64,000 nucleotides of DNA from Sphingobacterium kitahiroshimense (GTDB lineage Bacteria > Bacteroidota > Bacteroidia > Sphingobacteriales > Sphingobacteriaceae). The stretch spans positions 4,836,001 through 4,900,000 of the forward strand of contig NZ_JAOQNK010000001.1 of assembly GCF_025961315.1 (NCBI RefSeq), given 5' to 3'. Both the position numbers and the translations under genes were made by a program. Positions 52,413-62,300 of the stretch are shown in pieces (the first letter of the stretch is position 1; every line of letters begins with the position of its first letter). The notes under the pieces are model-generated. The model was given only the letters and a program-made list of their open reading frames with translations. It did no database searches and was not told the DNA's origin.

Positions 52413-53192
52413 TTATTGATTTAAAAACTCGGCAACAAAAGCATCAAATGCTTGTGGGTTTTCTGCCTGCACCCAATGTCCTGCATTAGGGATTGTTTTT
52501 ATTATGGCTTTTGGAAACTGCTTTTCGATAGTTGCTTTGTCTTCGGGCAGGATGTATTGTGACTTTTCACCAGCCAAAAATAAAGTAGGTCCTTTAAATA
52601 TACCTGATTTGACACCTACTGTGATAAACGAAGTGTATTTACCTTTCAGAACGTCTAGATTGAAACGCCACCCTAGACTTCGGTCTTCTTTGATATACAC
52701 GTTCTTCAATAAAAACTGGACAACTCCTGGTTCTTTAATATAGTGCTCAAGTGCTATCTGTACGTCTTTACGATTTTCGACAGTTTCAATATTAACGGCA
52801 CTTAGTGCATTGAATATATCTTCATGATGCGGAGGGTAGGATTTGGGGGCAATATCAGCTACAATCAATTTAGCTACTTTTTCAGGATGATCTATAGCAA
52901 ATTGCATGGCAACTTTACCACCTAATGAATGTCCAATAAGATCAATTTGATCCGCTCCAATAGATGCGATATAGGCAGATAGATCATCAACCATAACTTC
53001 GATAGACATCTCTTCACTATGAAAACTGCGCCCATGATTACGAAGGTCCAAAAGATGCACTTGTCTTTTTTCTCCAAAATTGCGGCCAAATGTTCCCCAA
53101 TTATCGGACATGCCAAATAAGCCGTGTATAACTACTAACGGAATACCCGCGTTTTCTGCTCCATATATCTTGCTGTACTGTAGTTCTTCCAA
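52413..53192 (-). CDS. Alpha/beta-hydrolase, YbfF-like esterase
   Basis: A 259-residue cytoplasmic hydrolase. The oxyanion region is VVIHGLFGMSDNWGTFGR, then VHLLDLRNHGRSFHS, the nucleophile elbow LIGHSLGGKVAMQFA (serine near 98), the acid in VADIAPKSYPPHH and the histidine in NAGHWVQAENP. This is the YbfF-type acyl-CoA/ester hydrolase pattern. Length is normal for the family. Stands alone; convergent with the AraC region. Confidence 0.9.
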   Translation of the reverse strand: MEELQYSKIYGAENAGIPLVVIHGLFGMSDNWGTFGRNFGEKRQVHLLDLRNHGRSFHSEEMSIEVMVDDLSAYIASIGADQIDLIGHSLGGKVAMQFAIDHPEKVAKLIVADIAPKSYPPHHEDIFNALSAVNIETVENRKDVQIALEHYIKEPGVVQFLLKNVYIKEDRSLGWRFNLDVLKGKYTSFITVGVKSGIFKGPTLFLAGEKSQYILPEDKATIEKQFPKAIIKTIPNAGHWVQAENPQAFDAFVAEFLNQ

Positions 53193-53372
53193 TGTATATT
53201 CTGTTTTAATGAGTCTTCTGTTATTGATTCAAAATTACAAAAAATAAATTTTATAGGCTTAAATGTAAAACGAATAACTATAGCGCATGAATAGATCTAT
53301 CTGCAAAAGATAAAATGTAGCTTTGTAATAATAATTTTGTTAGAACGTACTGAAATTAGATATAGAGCATAA

Positions 53373-53939
53373 ATGATAGCAGCATTTTTTCGTGATTTTG
53401 GAATTTTTTCGGAAGAGGAGATTGCACAAGTTCTTCAACTTTTTACGATCAGAAAGTTGAGTAAAGGAGATTATTTTGCTCGTGAGCATGAAAAAAGTAA
53501 TGAAGTGGCATTTATTCGATCTGGAATCTTTCGCTCCTTTTATACAACTCCCAATGGTGACGATATTACTTATTGTTTTCGATTTCCAAATGATCTTATG
53601 GCGGCCTATTCTTCTTTTATAACTGGTGGTCCTAGTGTGGAAGCCATACAGGCTATTGTGCCGACAGAATTATATGTGATTCAGAAAAATAAACTTGATC
53701 AATTGGTTCTTGAGAAGCCGATATGGACTATGTTTCTTAAGATTATAGCAGAACAGCAATATCTAGAATTGGAAAAAAGGGTTTTTCAATTGCAGAAGGA
53801 AACTGCCGCCCAACGTTATGCATCGTTGCTCAAAAATCAACCAGAATTTATCTTGCAAATCCCATTACATTATCTCGCTTCCTACCTTGGTATTACGCAA
53901 AGACATCTGAGTCGTATACGAAAAGAGATTACTTCTTAG
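53373..53939 (+). CDS. Crp/Fnr-family regulator
   Basis: A 188-residue protein with an N-terminal cyclic-nucleotide-binding-like beta roll (LSKGDYFAREHEKSNEVAFIRSGIFR) and a C-terminal HTH (IPLHYLASYLGITQRHLSRIRKEI). There are no iron-sulfur cysteines as in Fnr, and the cAMP contact residues are not conserved, as in many Bacteroidota members. The ligand and target are unknown. Single gene. Confidence 0.88.
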   Translation: MIAAFFRDFGIFSEEEIAQVLQLFTIRKLSKGDYFAREHEKSNEVAFIRSGIFRSFYTTPNGDDITYCFRFPNDLMAAYSSFITGGPSVEAIQAIVPTELYVIQKNKLDQLVLEKPIWTMFLKIIAEQQYLELEKRVFQLQKETAAQRYASLLKNQPEFILQIPLHYLASYLGITQRHLSRIRKEITS

Positions 53940-54093
53940 TCACTAATGTGATATTGATTTATCAATGTGACCTTAACGAATAAAAAGCAATCAATAAGGT
54001 TTAGATGGGTATAATAATAATTTTTAGAGGCATGTTATAACTATTTTTTGTCTTGTATCTTTGAATATAGATTGCTTCTTAAAATATGTTGAA

Positions 54094-54129
54094 GGGTCAG
54101 ATTTATAGTAATAATATCTGACTCCTTTT
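54094..54129. terminator. Terminator between Crp/Fnr and DUF6268 genes
   Basis: GTCAGAT and ATCTGAC pair with extra G-T and G-C pairs below and TAT/ATA pairs above, followed by TCCTTTTG. It lies between convergent genes and probably serves both. Confidence 0.65.
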
Positions 54130-54135
54130 GCTTTA

Positions 54136-55065
54136 TTATAAATTCATCTTTAAACCTGCCGATGCATAGGGAGATGCTCTGAAATAATACTCTTTATCTT
54201 GAAACATACTTTTCAATGTTCTATCTGTGATCTGAGCTGGTCGCCACAGATTCATACCAACGGTTAGCGGTATTGATATCTTTTTTCCTATTTTTATTTC
54301 TGGGCGAAAACCCGCAATCATATATAAATGTGAAAACATTTTATCTTTTCCTTCTTGTTGTAGAAGAGCTGTCTGGCCATTCATTTCTGCGATAAGATTT
54401 AACCGGAAATTTTTCGTCAAATCATATCCTACGGATAACTCTAAGCCCTGCATAAGAGCTATCTTTACAGCATATTTCCCCTCAGTTTTCCAGTTGAGAT
54501 AAAGGGCAGGAAAGACCATTGGGAAACCAAAAGAATTGTTGACCATAATACCACCGCCTAAATCCAAATTTGGTTTTAAGTGACGAATGAAAACAGTTCC
54601 GACATTGCCAAGTACATTTTTGAATCCTGCTTTTGAAAAATCAGTATTAGACATAAAAATACCTCCACCGATAGTCGCCAGTATAGACCACCGGTCGTTC
54701 AAAGGTCTTAAATGAGTTAGATTCATCCCAATATTTAATATTTCATCTACCACTAAGGGCGCTGTAAAGTTTTTATTGGCCAGCTTTGCATAAACACCAT
54801 TTGCACTTATAGCCCAGAGTGTGGGACGTTTATTTTCGTTCAATTTTAAAGATAGAGGAATCGTCATGTTAGCCTGGTGAACCATAGCAGCACCTTGACT
54901 ATCACCTACTTTTTCGCTTTTTTCGTTCTCTGATTTTCGGTAGTCCGATTTTCCAATATATTCGGTTTTCATTTCTATTTGTACTTGTGCCTCCACAAAT
55001 TGGCAGTAAATAACCATTATAAATACGCAAAGCACTGTTTTTTTAATTTCAAAATTTCTGATCAT
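54136..55065 (-). CDS. DUF6268-type outer-membrane barrel protein
   Basis: A 309-residue protein with a signal peptide (IMVIYCQFVEAQ). The mature part is rich in amphipathic strands: NMTIPLSLKLNENKRPTLWAI, WSILATIGGGIF, VFIRHLKPNLDLGGGIMVNNSFGFPMVFPALYLNWK, SVGYDLTKNFRLNLIAEM, and a final YFRASPYASAGLKMNL. This resembles the DUF6268 family of Bacteroidota. Cargo and function are unknown. It follows the acyltransferase gene on the same strand by 53 bp and may share its transcript. Confidence 0.75.
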   Translation of the reverse strand: MIRNFEIKKTVLCVFIMVIYCQFVEAQVQIEMKTEYIGKSDYRKSENEKSEKVGDSQGAAMVHQANMTIPLSLKLNENKRPTLWAISANGVYAKLANKNFTAPLVVDEILNIGMNLTHLRPLNDRWSILATIGGGIFMSNTDFSKAGFKNVLGNVGTVFIRHLKPNLDLGGGIMVNNSFGFPMVFPALYLNWKTEGKYAVKIALMQGLELSVGYDLTKNFRLNLIAEMNGQTALLQQEGKDKMFSHLYMIAGFRPEIKIGKKISIPLTVGMNLWRPAQITDRTLKSMFQDKEYYFRASPYASAGLKMNL

Positions 55066-55118
55066 ATGAAGTATCTAAATTTTATTAAGACAATTGGTAG
55101 GCACTCTACCCTTTATTT

Positions 55119-55868
55119 TTATTTCCAACGGCGATGTGTCCACAACCACCAACTAGGGTCTTTTTGTATGCTTTTTTCCAGCATGGACGCAAATTGCCTA
55201 GTTATGAATCCTTCAGAAGTTGATGCCGCATGATCACATATAGGTGTAATATCAAGTTCCCACACTTGTTTATTTAAGGGGTGTAAGGAAACATATCCTA
55301 CAGATGTATTTAGTTGCCTTGCTAGCTTTTCGGCACCAGAAAACATGAAGGTAGTTTGTTGTAAAAACTCAACAGCAATTCCATTGTCATGTCCAGGAAA
55401 TTGATCTGCAATAAATAATGTAATGGAAGGAGTTTGTTTTTCCCGTAAAAGTATCCTTAATGCATGTTGAGCAGGCAACAGGCGCATACCATGTTTGGTC
55501 CTTTTTTTATAACTTAAATAATTTAAAAATCTGTTTTTTAAAGGTTTATATAGAGCTTGTGTAGGTATGTTTGTAAATTGTGGTATTTTCGTTATCAGCT
55601 CCCAATTTCCGTAATGACCTAATAACAGTATAGCTTGACTTCGTTGTTTTTGGAGCCTATTGATCGTTTCAAGGGCTGATTCTGATAAATGTAATTTTAC
55701 CTGACGAGGATGAAAATTTTCCCATATAATACGGGCAAGATTTTGGTAGAAATTATGACGATGTATGTTAATTTCCTGATAGGACAAGTGAGGGAAGGCG
55801 CGAGCGAGATTTTGTACGCATACGCTTAGCCGATATTTACAAACTTGTCCAATGAAATAACCTAACAT
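55119..55868 (-). CDS. LpxL/HtrB-like lipid acyltransferase
   Basis: A 249-residue protein of the lysophospholipid/lipid A acyltransferase family. The catalytic HxxxxD/E box is LLLGHYGNWELITK (about 85), followed by ALYKPLKNRFLNYLSYKKRTKHGMRL, FIADQFPGHDNG and a terminal SWWLWTHRRWK, the classic LpxL end motif. It is shorter than the usual 290-300 residues because the N-terminal membrane helix is reduced (MLGYFIGQVCKYRLS). It adds a fatty acyl chain to lipid A or a similar lipid. Confidence 0.87.
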   Translation of the reverse strand: MLGYFIGQVCKYRLSVCVQNLARAFPHLSYQEINIHRHNFYQNLARIIWENFHPRQVKLHLSESALETINRLQKQRSQAILLLGHYGNWELITKIPQFTNIPTQALYKPLKNRFLNYLSYKKRTKHGMRLLPAQHALRILLREKQTPSITLFIADQFPGHDNGIAVEFLQQTTFMFSGAEKLARQLNTSVGYVSLHPLNKQVWELDITPICDHAASTSEGFITRQFASMLEKSIQKDPSWWLWTHRRWK

Positions 55869-56019
55869 ATTGATTGTTTTTAATGTTCCGAGAAATTTTA
55901 ATACTATGCCGTAATTTGTAGAAAAACTAAATCCTATTATTTCAGTACTTCAACAAGTATCCCTTTTTATATCTGACAACCGGATGCTCCCTTACCCTTA
56001 TTAATTTTTGAAAAAGAAG

Positions 56020-56072
56020 AGTTCTGAGATTAATTTAATACTAACCAGAAATTAATCTTTATAGTCAGAACT
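56020..56072. repeat. Bulged inverted repeat in divergent intergenic region
   Basis: AGTTCTGA-GATTAATTT pairs with AAATTAATC and, after a 7-nt bulge, TCAGAACT: 17 bp in two exact blocks with a 12-nt loop. It lies 80 bp before the saccharopine-dehydrogenase-like ATG and 150 bp before the acyltransferase ATG, so it may be a leader structure or regulator site. Confidence 0.6.
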
Positions 56073-56151
56073 GTTCTTATGTCACAATTACCTTTTAGAC
56101 ATATGTCCTGTAGAGGTTAAGTTTTCAGCGATATTTTTGTATAAAAAAAAT

Positions 56152-57177
56152 ATGCAAAAGAATATCTTAATTATTGGAGGTAAAGGATTGGTAGGGAAGA
56201 CTATTTATCGGATACTTAAATCCAGAAATCCTGATGCTGACCTCTTCGTGGGAAGTCGGAAAGCTACTGTGGAAAATAATGAACTAACGATTGATGTCAA
56301 CCAACCAGATACTTTTCAGTCTATTTTAGATAAAAAAATAGATATTATTGTGTTGAGTGTAAATGATAACGAAGACAATGTTTTACATTTTGCGGTTAAA
56401 CACCATTTGGATTATATTGATATTACAAAACCAACTCCAGCATTGATGAAAGCCTACCACTCGCTCGTAGGTCATGATATCAATAGCCGGATTGTATTTG
56501 CATCGGGTTGGATGGGAGGAATAATTGCTGGTTTGATCAAGGCGAATGTAAACAGCATGACTGATATTGAAAAAGTTGATGTAGCCGTTTACTATTCTGT
56601 TAAAGATCTTGCAGGAGAAAGTTCAGCTCATTTTATGGCAGAAAATGTTGCCAAACCTTTTGTCCGATACCAGAACAATGAGCCCGTACAGATTAAACAT
56701 TTTTTGGATACCGATTATTTTAATTTTGGGTTTGGAATCGGCCGTCGGCAAGTTTATAATTTCGACGTACCGGATTTGTATATCCTTAATAAAGTTGAAA
56801 AAATCTCAGATGTCTCTGTCAAGATGACCTATAATTCTAAATTTATAACCTGGTTATTAGGGACGATGCAACAATTCGGAATTTTTAATAAGCTGTCTCT
56901 TAATACTAGGAAGAAAGTTTTCGGATCGAGTGGAAATGGAGATTTAGCAGTCTTCGAAATTACGGTAGCAAATACTGATGGAAAATTTAAGAAAATTAGT
57001 GTACTCAGTGAGAAAGGGCAGGCTGAATTGACTGCCTTATCAACAGTTATACATATTGAATCTCTTTGCAAAAATGTTTTTAATAATCGTGTCTATTTTG
57101 CGCATGAATTGCATAAAAAACAGGATTTGCAGCAACAATTAATGGAATATAAAACCATTAATGTAAAAATATATTAA
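56152..57177 (+). CDS. Saccharopine dehydrogenase-like NADP-binding protein
   Basis: A 341-residue protein from ATG 56152 (QKNILIIGGKGLVGKTIYRIL); the frame opens at TTG 56137. The N-terminal Rossmann GGKGLVG and VNQPDTFQSIL, VLSVNDNEDNVLHFA, followed by a mid domain with VFASGWMGGIIAGL, resemble Sacchrp_dh_NADP family members. They catalyse C-N bond chemistry or act as unknown reductases. It is 43 bp before the quinone reductase-like gene and may share a transcript. Substrate unknown. Confidence 0.78.
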   Translation: MQKNILIIGGKGLVGKTIYRILKSRNPDADLFVGSRKATVENNELTIDVNQPDTFQSILDKKIDIIVLSVNDNEDNVLHFAVKHHLDYIDITKPTPALMKAYHSLVGHDINSRIVFASGWMGGIIAGLIKANVNSMTDIEKVDVAVYYSVKDLAGESSAHFMAENVAKPFVRYQNNEPVQIKHFLDTDYFNFGFGIGRRQVYNFDVPDLYILNKVEKISDVSVKMTYNSKFITWLLGTMQQFGIFNKLSLNTRKKVFGSSGNGDLAVFEITVANTDGKFKKISVLSEKGQAELTALSTVIHIESLCKNVFNNRVYFAHELHKKQDLQQQLMEYKTINVKIY

Positions 57178-57220
57178 TGGATGTGGCTAAAATGTAGTGT
57201 TTACAAATTTAATTACGCTA

Positions 57221-57799
57221 ATGAAAAATATAGTAATTATCAATGGACATCCTAATAAAGATGCGCTAAACTTTGCTCTTGTAAAAGCCTATATTGAAGG
57301 AGCCGAACAATCAGGAGCCGAAATAAAAGAGATTACAATTGCAGATATGGAGTTTAATCCTAATCTCCAATATGGTTATCACAAACGTATGGACCTAGAA
57401 CCAGATTTAATCAAAGCTTGGGAAATGATTTTGTGGGCAGATCATCTTGTATGGGTACATCCGGTATGGTGGGGCGGATTGCCAGCCTTAATGAAGGGAT
57501 TTATAGACCGTTTGTTTTTACCAGGTATGGCTTTTAAGTATCGACCTAATTCAATATTTTGGGATCGACTGCTGAAAGGTAAGACTGGGCATATCATTAC
57601 GACATTGGATCAGCCGGGCTGGTATTACCGTCTTATCTATGGAAGACCAAGTATCAATCAATTGAAAAAATCAACACTACAGTTTTGTGGTGTTACTCCA
57701 ATAAAGGTAAGCTACATCGGTATTGTAAAAACAGCTGATGAAAATTTGCGGAAAAAGTGGATCGAAAAGGTTAAGAGGTGGGGAAAAGATAATCTGTAG
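57221..57799 (+). CDS. NAD(P)H:quinone oxidoreductase family flavoprotein
   Basis: A 192-residue protein from ATG 57221 (MKNIVIINGHPNKDALNFAL), preferred to the frame opening at 57197. The flavodoxin-like fold of NQO1/MdaB/KefF type is clear: the INGHPN start motif, HLVWVHPVWWGGLPALMKGFIDRLFLPG and the glycine-rich IITTLDQPGWYY. It binds FMN or FAD and reduces quinones or similar electrophiles with NAD(P)H. Second gene after the saccharopine-dehydrogenase-like protein; a convergent terminator follows. Confidence 0.9.
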   Translation: MKNIVIINGHPNKDALNFALVKAYIEGAEQSGAEIKEITIADMEFNPNLQYGYHKRMDLEPDLIKAWEMILWADHLVWVHPVWWGGLPALMKGFIDRLFLPGMAFKYRPNSIFWDRLLKGKTGHIITTLDQPGWYYRLIYGRPSINQLKKSTLQFCGVTPIKVSYIGIVKTADENLRKKWIEKVKRWGKDNL

Positions 57800-57840
57800 A
57801 ATTAATAATTTTTAAAAAGGGCTATATAAGTTTTAAAAAT

Positions 57841-57877
57841 AACAAAGAAGCAGGTCTATTAAACTTGCTCCTTTGTT
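57841..57877. terminator. Bidirectional terminator of RND operon and quinone reductase
   Basis: AACAAAG-A-AGCAGGT and ACTTGCT-C-CTTTGTT form a 15-bp stem with one mismatch and a 7-nt loop. On the minus strand an ATTTTTAAAAC tail follows. It lies 18 bp beyond the outer membrane factor stop. Confidence 0.82.
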
Positions 57878-57894
57878 ATACTTGTATATGTTAA

Positions 57895-59352
57895 TTATTG
57901 ATTCCAGCCACCACCTAGTGATCGGTATAAATCGACAACAGCAGCAAGTTCTGCCTTCTTAACTTGTGCAAGTTCCAATTCACTTTGTAGCATATTGCTT
58001 TGAGCTGTGATGACTTCCAAGTAAGTTGCCATTCCGGTTTCGAAAAGCACATCGGCATGTTGAATAGCTTTCTTCAATCGATTGGTTCTTTCTAAAGTGA
58101 TGCGTTGCTTTTCTTTTAATTTCTGTATTGAAATTAAAGCATCAGATACTTCACCAACTGCTGTGATCACTGTTTGTTTAAATCGGATAACATTTTTTTC
58201 TTGATCAATTTGTGCGATTTCGTATTGTGTTTTTAGTTCACGACGTTGAAATATAGGCTGGGTAATACTTCCTGCGACGGCACCAAATAGGGAAGCTGGT
58301 ATGTTGAACCAATTGCTGCTTTTGAAAGCATTGATTCCAGCTTCGGCACTGATAACTAAGGAAGGATACATCCTAGCTTTAGCATATTGTTGATAGGCTT
58401 TGGAACTGGTAACAGCAAGTTCTGCTTGCTTAACATCAGGTCTACGGCTCAATAAATCGGCAGGTACACCCGCAGACCAATTGTCAGGAAGTTGAATATT
58501 TGCCAGTTTTTCTTTGATTTTAATCTCCTGCGGTAGTCGACCACTCAACGTTTGAATGGCATTCTCCTGTAAATGGATCTGCTGCTCAAAATCTGGAATA
58601 AGACTGGCCGCAGCAAGACGTTGCGCATCCACTTGCTCTACAGCCAACATACTGATGTCACCAACTTCGTATTGTTGTTGGACAATGCGTAAGGTACTGT
58701 CGCTAAGACGTAGATTTTGCTGTGCAATCTCATGTAGCTGATAAAGCATAAGCAACTGGTAATATCCCTGTGCTACTTGAGAAATCAGTTGTGTCTGTAC
58801 AGCTTTTTTTGCTTCTTCGGTCTGTAAATAAGAAGCTAATGCTACGGTATTTTGACTCTTGATCTTTCCCCATAGATCGGCTTCCCACGATAGTCCTAAC
58901 GATGCTGTATAATCTTCAACATGATTTTGACCTAGAAATTGTCCTAGACTCAACCCATTCATACTATTATTGGATGGATTAGTACTGTTTGCTTTTATCT
59001 GCAATTGCAAATTTGGCAAATAGTTAGCCTTAGCTTGTTTTAACATCAGCTGCGATGACTCGATGTTTTTGATGGCGAGTTGCATGTCTACATTTTGATG
59101 GATGGCACTATCAATCAGAACTTGTAAAATAGGGTCTTGAAAGAAGTCTCTCCATGGAATGGAACCGATGCTCGTTTCTTTTACTCCTTCTTCTTGATCA
59201 CGAAACTGTGTAGGAAGGGCAGGAGCAAGATCCTTGTTGCTGATCAGTTTATCGGTTTTACAAGACCATACAACAAGGGGTAATATGAAAGCCATCAGTA
59301 TGTTTACTTTTATATTCATGTATTTCAATTTTGTCATTGTTTCACTAAACAT
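57895..59352 (-). CDS. RND efflux outer-membrane factor (TolC/OprM/NodT family lipoprotein)
   Basis: A 485-residue protein. The lipoprotein signal ends LPLVVWSCKTDK; the best start is Met12 at 59319, although the frame opens at 59352 and overlaps the pump gene by 8 bp. Two OEP repeats are seen, with SIPWRDFFQDPILQVLIDSAI, GLSWEADLWGKIKSQ and LLSRRPDVKQAELAV, then AYQQYAKARMYPSLVISAEAGI. It forms the trimeric exit duct for the pump. Third gene of the RND operon. Confidence 0.92.
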   Translation of the reverse strand: MFSETMTKLKYMNIKVNILMAFILPLVVWSCKTDKLISNKDLAPALPTQFRDQEEGVKETSIGSIPWRDFFQDPILQVLIDSAIHQNVDMQLAIKNIESSQLMLKQAKANYLPNLQLQIKANSTNPSNNSMNGLSLGQFLGQNHVEDYTASLGLSWEADLWGKIKSQNTVALASYLQTEEAKKAVQTQLISQVAQGYYQLLMLYQLHEIAQQNLRLSDSTLRIVQQQYEVGDISMLAVEQVDAQRLAAASLIPDFEQQIHLQENAIQTLSGRLPQEIKIKEKLANIQLPDNWSAGVPADLLSRRPDVKQAELAVTSSKAYQQYAKARMYPSLVISAEAGINAFKSSNWFNIPASLFGAVAGSITQPIFQRRELKTQYEIAQIDQEKNVIRFKQTVITAVGEVSDALISIQKLKEKQRITLERTNRLKKAIQHADVLFETGMATYLEVITAQSNMLQSELELAQVKKAELAAVVDLYRSLGGGWNQ

Positions 59353-62300
59353 TAGTATGTGCGGGTACCCTAACCACTTCTGGTTGGTCCAATTCTTGTT
59401 TTTCCGTAGGATTTGGACTTACTTTCTCTTGTATATATTGGAAGAAAATAAAAAGTACCGGAATGATAAATAGGCCAAGTACAACTCCACTGAGCATACC
59501 GCCTGCAGCGGCAATACTAATAGAGTGATTTCCTTGCGCTGAAGGACCAACTGCCGTCATCATTGGGATCATTCCTACGATAAAAGCGAGAGAGGTCATA
59601 ATGATAGGCCTCAGACGTAGTTTTGCAGCTTTTAGAGCAGCACTTGCAATCGAAAGTCCTCGTTTACGTCCCTGAATAGCAAATTCAACGATAAGAATGG
59701 CGTTTTTGGCTAATAAGCCGATCAGCATAACCAAGGCAACCTGAACATAAATATTATTGGATATATCTGTTAGACTAATCGCAGCAAATACGCCGAAGAT
59801 TCCTGTTGGAATAGATAGGATAACTGCTAATGGAATGATATAACTTTCATATTGTGCAGCAAGCAGGAAGTAAACAAATATCAAACACAAGATGAAAATA
59901 AGAGTAGACTGTCCACCCGAAACAATTTCCTCTTTTGTCATACCCGAGAATTCATAAGTATATCCTGTAGGGAGGTGCTGTTTTGCTACCTCTTCTACCG
60001 CACGAATAGCATCTCCTGAACTGTATCCAGGTTTTGGAATCGCATTGATACCAATAGAATTGAATAGGTTATAGCGTGATGCTGTCTCCGGACCATATAC
60101 ACGTGTCATGGTAACCAGCGTATTGATAGGAACCATATCTCCCTGACGATTTTTAACGAAAATCCCGTCCATAGAAGAGGGCTCGGTACGGTCTTGTACG
60201 TCAGCCTGAACCATGACGCGGTAATACTTACCGAATCGGTTAAAGTCTGAAGCCTGCGAGCTTCCGAAGTATGCCTGCATGGTCTGCAAAATACTTTTGG
60301 TACTTACACCGAGCTGTTCAGCCTTTATGTCATCAACCTGCAGTTCGAACTGCGGATAGTCGGCTTTGAATGTGGTAAAGGCCATCATAATTTCAGGACG
60401 TTGCATCAGTTCTCCAATAAACTGTTGTCCTACAGTACTAAATTTACCCAGTTGGCCACCAGTTCGATCTTGTAAAACCATATCAAGTCCATCAACATTA
60501 CTAAATCCAGGAACAGTTGGGAAAGTAAAGACGAAAAAATTAGCACCTTTAATTTTAGATAATTTCTGGTTAACATCAGCCATAATAGCATTGATATCTT
60601 TTATAGCTCCCCGTTCTTTATGTGATTTAAGTAAGATAAAAGCCACACCAGCAGATGGGCTAGTTGACTGTGTCAAAATATTGAAGCCGGCTAAAACATT
60701 CAATGTTTTTGTAAAATCGGCATGTTGCAACTGTTGTTCTGCTTCGGCTAATGCGCTTGATGTACGGTCTAAAGATGCTCCTGCTGGCATTGAAAGAGAT
60801 ATTGCAATAAAACCCTGGTCTTCCGAAGGAATAAAACCAGTTGGAGTCTTGCGAATCATGACAACAGTAAGCAGTAATATCACGCCCAAAGCACTAAATG
60901 CAATCCATTTGTAACGAATTAAGAAACGCAGACTACCGATATAGTTTTTAGTTAATCGATCAAAACCGACATTAAATCCAGCAAAAAAGCGTTCTTTAAA
61001 GTTGAGTTGCTTTTTATCAGATTGGTTATGATGCGTAGGCTTTAAAAAAAGTGCACAGAGTGCCGGGCTCAAAGTCAACGCATTGATAGCTGAAATAACA
61101 ATAGCAATGGCCAAAGTAAAAGCAAACTGCCGATAAAATACGCCTGTTGATCCCTCCATAAATCCGATTGGAAGGAATACCGCCGACATAACTAATGTAA
61201 TGGAAATAATGGCTCCTGTGATTTCACTCATGGCCGATGTTGTGGCCAGTTTTGGAGACAGATGTTCATTCTCCATCTTAGCATGTACAGCTTCGACGAC
61301 GACAATAGCATCATCGACCACAATACCGATGGCGAGGACAAGTGCAAATAGTGTCAGCAAGTTGATCGAGAAGCCGAATAACTGCATGAAGAAGAAGGTT
61401 CCGACGATCGCTACAGGAACTGCGATGGCAGGAATCAGTGTTGATCTAAAATCTTGTAAGAATAGGAATACGACTAAAAATACCAGTATAAAAGCTTCTA
61501 TTAAAGTATGTTTAACTTGGTCTATGGATTGATCCAAAGCATCTTTCGTATTATAAAGCACTAAGTATTTGACCCCTTTTGGAAAACTTAATGATGCTTT
61601 TTCCATAAACTCCTGGATCGCAATCTGAATTTCATTGGCATTGGAACCTGCCAATTGCATTACACCGATATTAAGTCCAGGTTTACCATTGATTCGAGTG
61701 TGGCTGGCATAGGTATAAGAACCCAATTCAACACGGGCAACATCCTTAAGTCTTAAAACCGAACCATCTGTATTAGAGCGAATAATAATGTTTTCGTAAT
61801 CGCTTGGCTGGTTAAGTTTTCCTTTGTATTTGATAACAAATTCGAAAGCCTCTTTACTGCTTTCTCCGAATTTTCCGGGAGCTGCTTCAACGTTTTTATC
61901 CTGAATGGCCGCCATGACTTCCTCTGGTGTCAGTTTGTAAGTCGCCATCTGATTAGGCTTGAGCCATACACGCATCGAATAATCTTTACTTCCGCCAAAG
62001 GGCAAAGCTTGTCCTACTCCGGGGATACGTTTAAGTTCAGGAATAATATTGATCTGCGCATAGTTGGTAATAAAAGTTTGATCATATTTGCTTTCATCTT
62101 CCGTATAAAGATCTAATACCATGATCAGACTGTTTTGCTGCTTGGCGGTTGTGATCCCCGCCTGTACAACTTCGCTTGGAAGTTGGCTGGTGGCTTGTGA
62201 AACACGATTTTGGACATTGACTGCAGCCTGGTCCGGATCAGTTCCTAATTTGAAATAAACGGTAATCATGAGAGAACCATCATTACTGGCTGTGGAACTC

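Noticed and set aside
52301..52489. 62-codon plus-strand frame
   Set aside because: It reads through a strong terminator stem and into the end of the convergent esterase.
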